This document shows positions 5,837-11,660 of a stretch of 11,660 nucleotides of DNA, one piece after another; the stretch's first letter is position 1, and each line of letters starts with the position of its first letter. A program made the position numbers and the translations under genes. The DNA comes from Candidatus Cloacimonadota bacterium (GTDB lineage Bacteria > Cloacimonadota > Cloacimonadia > Cloacimonadales > Cloacimonadaceae). The notes below the pieces were generated by a model. That model was not told where the DNA came from. It searched no databases and worked only from the letters and a program-made list of their open reading frames with translations. The stretch spans positions 1 to 11,660 of the forward strand of contig JAQUHL010000023.1 in assembly GCA_028683635.1 (NCBI GenBank), written 5' to 3'.

Positions 5837-7567
5837 TTATGCTTTGAGTTTCAGAGCTGCGACCAGTTTGTTCAGAACCTTCTGGGTTTCGACAAGGTCG
5901 CTGCCTTTCAGATAATCGATCCTCTGCTGGAAACGATCTTTTAGCATATCAAAATAAGCCTTCGGATTCAAGCGTTTGGTGGGATCATACTTTTCATAGA
6001 ACCCGGGTAGCAGCTTATCGACACTTTTCTGGGTGGGAATCATGGCTCCAGGTAGCGTAGCCCAGGGTTCCCATTCCAATTGATCAAGAAGAATCGCAGT
6101 CTGCAGGGTAAGGGATGTTTTGAGAGGAATAGCTTCGAGAACACTATCGGATTCACGCCAGTAGCCTCTGGAATTGAAACAATAGATATCTGCTCCGGTT
6201 TCAGCAACATTCAAAAAAGCTGCAACATCTTTGTGCAATTCATAGACTCTGAAAGGATTGGCAAAAGGTTCGAATACCAGCTTATTCAGTTCCTCTTCAG
6301 TAACGTTTTCGGCTTTGTTGCGCTGGGTCATCAAAGCTGCTCCCATAGCGATCGCCAGATGCTTGTCCTGGAGCTTCAGAACAGGTGGTAACACAGAATC
6401 TTTCATCAGCCAAACCAGAGCTTTGGGGAAGGCACAACGGTTTACGTGATTTCCCAACAGGTCACGATCGAGCAGAGCTCTGCCATTGGAGTTCCTGACA
6501 TCGAGACCCACGGGTATCCTCTTTCCCTCAATTTCGACAACCATGTGGTTCATCAATGCCAAAGCATATTTCCAGTCCGGGTGATCGATTGGACGGCTGT
6601 CAGTTTTATCAAACAGGGTAGGTTCCCACACCCGGCAAAGCTTGTTTTCGAGATCGATCTGGAAGGCATCGTCGTGTAATACAACTTTGGAGAAGCCCTC
6701 GGGAAGGGTTCCGGCATTGTCATGGTTGTTGGTATGAGAGGATTTACCAGTACCGGACAGGCCATAGAAAGCGATTGAACGCTTGCCAAGCTTGTGGAAT
6801 TTGCTATCTTTACAGGTGGAGAAATCGATCTCTTTGATACCACCATGACAAGCTGCCATGCCAATCCTGATTCCCGAAGTCCAGGCCAGAGTCAGAGTCC
6901 CTTTTTTACGTTCGCCAAAATAGCGCATACCCAGATTGACGATCACGTTGTGCTTTTCATCGACAAGAGCAAGCTGGGGAGCTCCGACGTTGTTGTAAAA
7001 GGGGTCGTCACAAGTCCATTCGTTAAAACCGATGATGATGATATCCTGAATGGGAAGCTTGGGGCTTTTACTATATTGCTCTTTCATGCTTTCGAATGGT
7101 GCAAAATTGAGTAACCAGTTATAGACGTTGGCGGCATCACTTTCTGTGGTGATGAAGGTGGCTTTGATCATCAGATCGGAATCCAAACCCAAAACGGCTT
7201 CAGTTTTGATCAGAGGATAATGCTGCATCTGGAAGACGGCTTCGCGGAAATCGCCTTCAATTTTATCCTTTTGACTGGCATTTAACCTGTGATAGAATCT
7301 GCGGGCTTTGGCCGTCCTCCCGAGGATTTTTCCATGACAGTCATCAATAACTTTTGCATCTTTGGGAAGCCCGTGTTCTTTGGCAAATTTGGGATACATG
7401 GGAAGATCGGTAAGCGAGACCCCGGGTTGTTTTTTGGCAAGTTCATAGGCTTCTGCCAAGTTTACATAACGAACGTTGTGATTGTTGATTAGCGTTTCCG
7501 CTATAGCCCTGATCGGAGACATCTCCTTGAACGAGCTGTAATATTCAGCGCTGCTCTTGCTGGACAT
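5837..7567 (-). CDS. pckA: Phosphoenolpyruvate carboxykinase (ATP), divergent form
   Basis: Encodes 576 residues, slightly longer than the 540 of the E. coli enzyme. It interconverts oxaloacetate + ATP and PEP + CO2 + ADP in the cytoplasm, linking C4 acids to PEP for gluconeogenesis or fermentation. Family marks are Y-F-G-E-R-K-K-G (216-223), which aligns with the metal-binding lysine region; a following His241; and the kinase-1a P-loop GLSGTGKSS (269-277). H-D-D (298-300) takes the place of the kinase-2 G-D-D-E-H motif. The two aspartates are kept, but the usual E-H-x-W after them reads A-F-Q-I. Arginine-bearing segments G-R-T-A-K-A-R (83-89) and N-S-N-G-R (359-363) may serve as substrate-binding sites. 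GGAGG lies 4 bases before the ATG at 7567. It is the last gene of the minus-strand string, 67 bases after the DHS-like gene, and may also have its own promoter. The family call is firm; the nucleotide (ATP) is inferred. Confidence 0.9.
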   Translation of the reverse strand: MSSKSSAEYYSSFKEMSPIRAIAETLINNHNVRYVNLAEAYELAKKQPGVSLTDLPMYPKFAKEHGLPKDAKVIDDCHGKILGRTAKARRFYHRLNASQKDKIEGDFREAVFQMQHYPLIKTEAVLGLDSDLMIKATFITTESDAANVYNWLLNFAPFESMKEQYSKSPKLPIQDIIIIGFNEWTCDDPFYNNVGAPQLALVDEKHNVIVNLGMRYFGERKKGTLTLAWTSGIRIGMAACHGGIKEIDFSTCKDSKFHKLGKRSIAFYGLSGTGKSSHTNNHDNAGTLPEGFSKVVLHDDAFQIDLENKLCRVWEPTLFDKTDSRPIDHPDWKYALALMNHMVVEIEGKRIPVGLDVRNSNGRALLDRDLLGNHVNRCAFPKALVWLMKDSVLPPVLKLQDKHLAIAMGAALMTQRNKAENVTEEELNKLVFEPFANPFRVYELHKDVAAFLNVAETGADIYCFNSRGYWRESDSVLEAIPLKTSLTLQTAILLDQLEWEPWATLPGAMIPTQKSVDKLLPGFYEKYDPTKRLNPKAYFDMLKDRFQQRIDYLKGSDLVETQKVLNKLVAALKLKA

Positions 7568-7620
7568 CTTTCCTCCATGTAGGATTTTTTTGAAAGCAGC
7601 GGATAGAACTATTAGGTTTT

Positions 7621-7626
7621 TGTCAA
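7621..7626 (-). promoter_or_regulatory. Candidate -35 box of pckA
   Basis: A perfect TTGACA on the minus strand lies in the 67-base gap between the DHS-like gene and pckA, 53 bases before the pckA ATG. No good -10 box follows at standard spacing. If real, it would let pckA be expressed apart from the upstream genes. Confidence 0.25.
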
Positions 7627-7634
7627 CTAATTGT

Positions 7635-8564
7635 TTACGAAATCAGAGTTTTTACCAGAAGGGGAATCAGAATCTCATGATGTCCGATGAAATAAAACCC
7701 CTTTCCTCCCTTCAATACAGGTCTCTGTACAACATTGGTTTGCGGGCGGTAGTGGTAGTTCATGTCAAAGACTGCGGTAGTGAAATTATTGACCGGGGGG
7801 CAAAGATTTCTCGCCACGCTCAATGCTTTGAGAAAGACCTCGGGAATGATGACTGCCGAGCCAAAATTCAGTATCACACCCCCATCGTTCAGATTGCCAA
7901 GCTGCTGGCAAAGAATTCTAAAATCCCTCAGGCTGCACTCCCCAATGGCTGCTCCATCAGCCGATGGATGCTGGTGGATTATATCTGTTCCCAAGGCTAC
8001 ATGCACTGTGACCGGAATCCCCCTTTCATAGGCAGATGCCAGCAGGGAATATTCTTTGTTCGGAGTAGTATCGCACAATGCCTTTCCCAGAGCTTCACCC
8101 AATCCCAGCCTGCCCATTGCTCCCTCTTTGATAGCAGAGTTTATCCCGTCCCCGGTTTCAATGGCCATACCAAAGGAGCCATCCGTGAGCGCTTCCGCCA
8201 CATCCTCCGAGGTCGAGCCAAACATTGCTATCTCATAGTCGTGAATCATTACCGATCCGTTGACCATGAAAGCGCTTGCAAAGCCCTCTTCCATCAGTTC
8301 AATCAAGAGTGGTGCCAATCCACATTTGATCACGTGTCCACCCAGACCGATGATGATGGCTTTACCCTTGTCCCGGGCAATTTTGCAAGCTGATACCAGT
8401 TCCCTCAGATCCTTGGCTTTGAGGATTTCTGGCAGAGATTCAAGGAATGCAGAGGTGTCCAGCTTGCCCTTTTTGGCAAAGAAATCTTTGTTCACGATGC
8501 TTTTCCGGGTAGCTACGGAATAGCGATGCACTTTATTTAAATCTGCTTCATGATATTTACTCAT
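7635..8564 (-). CDS. Conserved protein of unknown function, possible deoxyhypusine-synthase-like (Rossmann) fold
   Basis: Encodes 309 residues, with no signal peptide or membrane segment, so it is cytoplasmic. It looks like a conserved enzyme. A Rossmann-like stretch K-A-I-I-I-G-L-G-G-H-V-I-K-C-G (68-82) leads into N-G-S-V-M-I-H-D-Y-E-I (102-112), T-S-E-D-V (118-122) and a G-S-F-G-M-A-x-E-T-G segment (129-138). Further on are V-H-V-A-L-G-T-D-I-I-H-Q-H-P (187-200), L-N-F-G-S-A-V-I-I-P-E-V (232-243), F-D-M-N-Y-H-Y-R-P (266-274) and G-H-H-E-I (294-298). The pattern G...V..CGL..L...G......NG...HD.E recalls the NAD-binding fold shared by deoxyhypusine synthase and the LOR/SDH domain, but the catalytic lysine signature of true deoxyhypusine synthase (WGKI) is not seen. 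The histidines and acids suggest a metal or nucleotide site. Its ATG overlaps the queH stop (ATGA), indicating translational coupling. I cannot assign a reaction. Confidence 0.8.
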   Translation of the reverse strand: MSKYHEADLNKVHRYSVATRKSIVNKDFFAKKGKLDTSAFLESLPEILKAKDLRELVSACKIARDKGKAIIIGLGGHVIKCGLAPLLIELMEEGFASAFMVNGSVMIHDYEIAMFGSTSEDVAEALTDGSFGMAIETGDGINSAIKEGAMGRLGLGEALGKALCDTTPNKEYSLLASAYERGIPVTVHVALGTDIIHQHPSADGAAIGECSLRDFRILCQQLGNLNDGGVILNFGSAVIIPEVFLKALSVARNLCPPVNNFTTAVFDMNYHYRPQTNVVQRPVLKGGKGFYFIGHHEILIPLLVKTLIS

Positions 8565-9103
8565 TTACCCAGATACCTTTCCTTTTCACTGAAGATACAC
8601 CCACAATACTTTTGCCGGTACATGCCCCTGGCCTTGGATAATTCTATCCCCTTTTTCCATAGTAACCTGAAATCCTCATAATAGAAGTTTAGCCCATAAG
8701 CTTTGGCATATTTCTCTGCCATTGAGCAGATTAGGTCGTGATTCTGAAATTTGCTGTAGAGCAGGGTGGTGGAAAAGATCCGGTAGCCGTTTTCTTTGGC
8801 AGTTATGGCTGCCGCCTTCAGCCTTGTGTCATAACAATAGCCACAACGCTCATCCAGACGGGAGACAGCATTTGTTACAAACTCCTCCAAAGCATAATCA
8901 TCATGGCAAATGAGCCTGAAGTTCTCCTCAGCAGCGAAGTTTTTCAGAGTATCCAATCTCAGCTTATACTCAGTATAGGGGTGAATGTTCGGGTTGTACC
9001 AAAAGGCAGTAATATCCCTTCCGCACTCTCTCAGGCTATAGTACGGCGCTATGAGGCAAGGAGCACAACAGGTATGCAGGAATATGTGATCTTCAGCGAA
9101 CAT
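8561..9103 (-). CDS. queH: Epoxyqueuosine reductase QueH (DUF208 family)
   Basis: With the start at 9103 the protein has 180 residues. It reduces epoxyqueuosine to queuosine in tRNAs with a GUN anticodon, as a non-orthologous replacement of the cobalamin-dependent QueG. All family cysteine motifs are present: H-T-C-C-A-P-C (10-16), R-C-G-Y-C-Y-D-T-R-L (86-95) and Y-R-Q-K-Y-C-G-C (162-169). In characterised QueH these cysteines hold a [4Fe-4S] cluster and a second metal, which fits an oxygen-sensitive anaerobe. An in-frame ATG at 9163 would add 20 residues lying entirely within the PAS gene. The ATG at 9103 puts the Cys motif near the N-terminus as is usual in the family. Neither start has a good ribosome-binding site, so translation is probably coupled to the PAS gene (11-base overlap). 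It overlaps the DHS-like gene by four bases at its 3' end. Confidence 0.9.
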   Translation of the reverse strand: MFAEDHIFLHTCCAPCLIAPYYSLRECGRDITAFWYNPNIHPYTEYKLRLDTLKNFAAEENFRLICHDDYALEEFVTNAVSRLDERCGYCYDTRLKAAAITAKENGYRIFSTTLLYSKFQNHDLICSMAEKYAKAYGLNFYYEDFRLLWKKGIELSKARGMYRQKYCGCIFSEKERYLGK

Positions 9104-9425
9104 AATGAGGAAGCACGAAGGGTATCTCGATGGACATTTCCACCATCCCGGCCACCTTATCATCCTTTTTCCAGGGTTGCTGATAAATTAGCTTCTTTTT
9201 GCCGTTCTTTTCGATCGTGTAATAATTACTATCACCCGTCTCATACATCCTGCGGATTTTGTCGCAAGCATAGGGAGGATGAACATCGTAAATGCTTTTA
9301 CCGATCAGGCTTTTTCCACCATATTCGGCAAAAGTTTCTGCGGATTTGTCGTTCATATTCAGGATTATACCCTTGTCGTCCAACACTGTGATCGCCGAAG
9401 GGAAATACTGGATCCATTCATGCAT
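9093..9425 (-). CDS. Stand-alone PAS-domain protein
   Basis: Encodes 110 residues, which is one PAS domain and nothing else. The N-terminal part F-P-S-A-I-T-V-L-D-D-K-G-I-I-L-N-M-N (8-25) is the classic PAS opening strand pair. S-A-E-T-F (28-32) and I-G-K-S-I-Y-D-V-H-P (41-50) are the PAS helices, and the C-terminal strands end in E-I-P-F-V-L-P-H-Y-V-R. No kinase, cyclase or DNA-binding part is fused, and no signal peptide is seen. It may sense a small ligand or redox state and act on a partner protein; the ligand is unknown. Its ATG directly follows the stop codon of the acyl-CoA dehydrogenase (TAAATG), and AAGGAG at the end of that gene provides the ribosome-binding site. It overlaps the queH start by 11 bases. 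Confidence 0.8.
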   Translation of the reverse strand: MHEWIQYFPSAITVLDDKGIILNMNDKSAETFAEYGGKSLIGKSIYDVHPPYACDKIRRMYETGDSNYYTIEKNGKKKLIYQQPWKKDDKVAGMVEMSIEIPFVLPHYVR

Positions 9426-10571
9426 TTAGAACTCCTTGAGGATATTGGCAGCCACAATCCCCCGCTGGATTTGGTTGGTTCCTTCATATATCTGGAGGAT
9501 TTTTGCATCACGCATCATTTTCTCCACCGGATATTCTTTCATGTATCCGTATCCCCCCAGGATCTGTACGGCATCTGTGGTAACTATCATCGCCACATCG
9601 GAAGCATAGTATTTGCACATGGCGGATTCTTTGGCATAGTTCTTGGCCCCGGAATCTACCATTTTGGCTGTTTGCATTACAAGAGCTCTGGCTGCTTCGA
9701 TCTGGGTAGCCATATCAGCCAGCATGAATTGAACGGCCTGGAAAGATGAGATGGGCTTTCCAAACTGCTGACGCTCTTTGGAATACTTCACGGCAGCTTC
9801 AAAAGCTCCCCTGGAAATACCCACTGCCTGGGCACCCACCATCGGGCGGGATTTATCAAACACCTTCATGGCAGTAATGAAACCAGTCCCTTCCCGACCC
9901 AAAAGGTTTTCAGCAGGAATCACACAATCTTCAAAGATCAATTCCCGGGTCGCAGATGCACGGATACCCATCTTGTTCTCTTTTTTGCCAAAGGTAAATC
10001 CCGGAGTATCCTTTTCCACAATGAAACAGGAACAACCTCTTGCACCCTTGGTTTTATCAGTCATGGCAAAGACCGTGTAGATCCCGGCTTCCCCACCATT
10101 GGTGATCCACTGTTTTGTGCCGTTCAGGATATAGGTATCGCCTTCTTTGCGAGCAGTGGTTTCGATAGCACCGGCATCACTTCCGGCATTTGCTTCCGTG
10201 AGGGCAAAGGCTGCCAGGCTCTCCCCATTGGCTATCATCCCCAAATACTTCTGTTTCTGCTCTTCGCTGCCGGCAATCAGTATGGGGTACATCCCCAGTC
10301 CCGTGGCTCCAAATGCCAGAGCAATCCCGGCATCTACTGTGCACAGCTCTTCAGTAACTATTGCCAAGTCTGTAACCTTGCCACTGATCCCGCCATATTC
10401 CTCGGGAATCAAGATGGCAAAAAGATCGCTTTGACGCATTATCTCGACAATATCCCAGGGGAAGATCCCTTCCTCATCATATTTTTCGCTCAAGGGACGC
10501 ATTTTTTCTTCGGCAATCCTCTTGGCTAAATCTCTCATTTCAATCTGGTCTTCAGTAAGAAAATAGTTCAT
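9426..10571 (-). CDS. Acyl-CoA dehydrogenase (short-chain/butyryl-CoA type)
   Basis: Encodes 381 residues, the normal length for short-chain acyl-CoA dehydrogenases. The FAD enzyme forms a 2,3-double bond in acyl-CoA (or works as an enoyl-CoA reductase) and exchanges electrons with ETF. The first family signature is A-F-A-L-T-E-A-N-A-G-S-D-A (121-133), followed by Q-W-I-T-N-G (154-159). The second is Q-I-L-G-G-Y-G-Y-M-K-E-Y-P-V-E-K-M-M-R-D (336-355). The catalytic base is Glu363 in Y-E-G-T-N-Q-I-Q-R, in the position used by short-chain and butyryl-CoA enzymes. AGGAG lies 6 bases before the ATG at 10571. It is the first gene of the five-gene minus-strand string. No etfA/etfB is in the window. 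Substrate could be butyryl-CoA or branched acyl-CoA such as isobutyryl- or isovaleryl-CoA, which would be the products of the VOR-type enzyme at the left edge. Confidence 0.92.
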   Translation of the reverse strand: MNYFLTEDQIEMRDLAKRIAEEKMRPLSEKYDEEGIFPWDIVEIMRQSDLFAILIPEEYGGISGKVTDLAIVTEELCTVDAGIALAFGATGLGMYPILIAGSEEQKQKYLGMIANGESLAAFALTEANAGSDAGAIETTARKEGDTYILNGTKQWITNGGEAGIYTVFAMTDKTKGARGCSCFIVEKDTPGFTFGKKENKMGIRASATRELIFEDCVIPAENLLGREGTGFITAMKVFDKSRPMVGAQAVGISRGAFEAAVKYSKERQQFGKPISSFQAVQFMLADMATQIEAARALVMQTAKMVDSGAKNYAKESAMCKYYASDVAMIVTTDAVQILGGYGYMKEYPVEKMMRDAKILQIYEGTNQIQRGIVAANILKEF

Positions 10572-10630
10572 TTTGTTCTCCTCATCTCATCAGATAGTGT
10601 TATTAACGATGTTCTACCATGCTCTCAAAG

Positions 10631-10647
10631 GACACTTATGGTGTCAA
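10631..10647 (-). promoter_or_regulatory. Candidate -35 box overlapped by an inverted repeat, upstream of the acyl-CoA dehydrogenase
   Basis: On the minus strand TTGACA (10647-10642) is interlocked with the inverted repeat GACAC-CATAA-GTGTC (10645-10631). The box lies 71 bases before the start codon. A site overlapping a -35 box is a common place for a repressor. The inner 13 bases nearly match the palindrome at 2974-2986. The -10 match 17 bases downstream (GAGCAT) is poor, so the promoter call is tentative. Confidence 0.35.
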
Positions 10648-10796
10648 GTGAAAATCTTAAAACTCCTTCCCGCATGCTGATAATAAGCCCTTGTTTGAAG
10701 CTATTCTATGGTGATTGCTGAGCAGATGTTTATATTCAGGCGATGAGTGAGCAGATTATTCTTGACCCCAGAAGATATTTCAGGAAAGAAGGCATC

Positions 10797-11660
10797 ATGC
10801 GTGTGATCGAGACTAAATTGCTACTTATGTGCTTGTTTATGGCAGCATACCTAACCCTGACTGCCTTGGAGGTGAGAAGCAGCTTTGGATTCGATAACAG
10901 TTTTATTGAGTACAACTCCAACACGCAGTACCAGGCTATGCTCTCCTGGCAGCCCCAGATAGACCACACAATATGGCAAAAGGATAACCTTTCAATAAGT
11001 TCCTTCATGGAATTCAGCTCTTCCCTGAGGCTCGACCTAACTGATGAAGCCCAGAATTATTCTCCTGAGGCTGAAGTTTACCGAAGCTGGATCAGGTTTG
11101 CCAATTCCTCATCTGAGCTGCGAGTTGGCCTGCAAAAGCTCAACTTTGGCACCGCCAGGATCTTCAGACCCCTGCAATGGTTCGATCAGCTTCAGTTCCT
11201 GGATCTTTTTGAACGTACCGGTGGAACGATGGCAATCTTGATGAGAAAACACTTTACTCAAACGGGAAGCTTGTGGCTTTGGGGAGTTACCGAGGATCTC
11301 GACGCCACCTATAAATACCCGCTGAGCCTAAGTGAATCAGGCCTGGGAGGAAGATATGAGCTATCTCTCCCTTGGTTGGAAAGCGCTTTCAGCTTTCACC
11401 ACCGATATGGACATAGTATGCCAGAGAAACACAGAATCGGATTTGAAACCAGATTGGATGGGTGGATCGGATTTTGGACAGAATCTTCCCTGCTGATTAG
11501 TAAAACAAAGCAGCAAAGTAATATGCTATCATTATCCAATACCTGTGGTTTGGATTATACAATCCCCTGGAAGAATGGTCTTTATCTGCTGGCAGAAACG
11601 AACGCCCAACACAGCAATTCCCACCTGTTATCCAAGGTCGAGCCAGTAGACGTACAAGCT
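10797..11660 (+). CDS. Outer-membrane beta-barrel protein, N-terminal part
   Basis: An uninterrupted frame of 288 codons runs from the ATG at 10797 to the right edge with no stop. The N-terminus (MRVIETKLLLMCLFMAAYLTLTA) is a signal peptide. The mature part shows alternating short amphipathic strands rich in W, F, Y, S and G (for example S-W-I-R-F-A-N-S-S-S-E-L-R-V-G-L-Q-K-L-N-F-G) and R-P-L-Q-W-F-D-Q-L. This resembles porin- or alginate-export-like barrel proteins, in which a G-x-Q-x-x-x-F/W-G motif is common. AGAAGG four bases before the ATG is a fair ribosome-binding site. An in-frame ATG at 10743 would add 18 charged residues before the signal sequence and is less likely. It is divergent from the acyl-CoA dehydrogenase across a 225-base gap that contains the inverted repeat at 10631-10645 and a TATATT at 10731-10736 that could be its -10 box. 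The transported substrate, if any, is unknown. Confidence 0.7.
   Translation, partial: MRVIETKLLLMCLFMAAYLTLTALEVRSSFGFDNSFIEYNSNTQYQAMLSWQPQIDHTIWQKDNLSISSFMEFSSSLRLDLTDEAQNYSPEAEVYRSWIRFANSSSELRVGLQKLNFGTARIFRPLQWFDQLQFLDLFERTGGTMAILMRKHFTQTGSLWLWGVTEDLDATYKYPLSLSESGLGGRYELSLPWLESAFSFHHRYGHSMPEKHRIGFETRLDGWIGFWTESSLLISKTKQQSNMLSLSNTCGLDYTIPWKNGLYLLAETNAQHSNSHLLSKVEPVDVQA

Noticed and set aside
7557..8393. Plus-strand open frame of 278 codons opposite the DHS-like gene
   Set aside because: It is antisense to a gene with conserved-looking motifs and overlapping neighbours, and its translation shows no domain pattern.
10743..10796. Upstream in-frame ATG extending the barrel protein by 18 residues
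   Set aside because: It would place a charged segment before the signal peptide and has only a weak ribosome-binding site, while AGAAGG precedes the ATG at 10797.

Overview
The window reads like a chromosome segment of a Gram-negative anaerobe of the Cloacimonadota (WWE1) or a neighbouring lineage. Three signs support this. The 710-residue secreted protein ends in a FlgD-like/type IX-style C-terminal sorting domain (SQNYPNPFNP...YFYRL...KKMLLMK). A 2-oxoacid:ferredoxin oxidoreductase operon lies beside an acyl-CoA dehydrogenase and an ATP-type PEP carboxykinase, which fits amino-acid fermentation. The right edge holds the start of an outer-membrane barrel protein. The phylum assignment is inference from these features; no rRNA or tRNA is present.

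Layout. (1) Positions 1-1481, minus strand: a ferredoxin/alpha/beta cluster of a VOR/KOR-type 2-oxoacid:ferredoxin oxidoreductase; the beta gene runs off the left edge. (2) 1482-1840: a gene-free stretch with three small hairpins, then a strong terminator serving the next gene. (3) 1841-2851, minus: a secreted protein made of six repeats of about 50 residues, probably a beta-propeller. (4) 2852-3525: a 674-base divergent intergenic region with two sets of short tandem repeats whose periods are close to one helical turn. (5) 3526-5658, plus: the large secreted protein with the sorting domain, followed by a perfect-palindrome terminator. (6) 5837-10571, minus: a compact five-gene string in transcription order acyl-CoA dehydrogenase, PAS-domain protein, QueH, a conserved protein with a possible DHS-like fold, and PEP carboxykinase. 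The first four genes touch or overlap. (7) 10797-11660, plus: a partial signal-peptide-bearing outer-membrane protein divergent from that string; it has no stop codon inside the window.

Metabolic reading. The oxidoreductase would turn branched-chain 2-oxoacids (or 2-oxoglutarate) into acyl-CoA plus reduced ferredoxin. The acyl-CoA dehydrogenase handles short or branched acyl-CoA, and PEP carboxykinase links C4 acids to PEP. The two exported proteins and the barrel protein suggest envelope functions interleaved with core metabolism. No mobile element, CRISPR array, prophage or obvious defence system was seen. The less ordinary items are the repeat-rich divergent region, a short palindrome present in two divergent promoter regions, a PEP carboxykinase with an altered kinase-2 motif, and the conserved protein of unknown function inside the QueH/PckA string.
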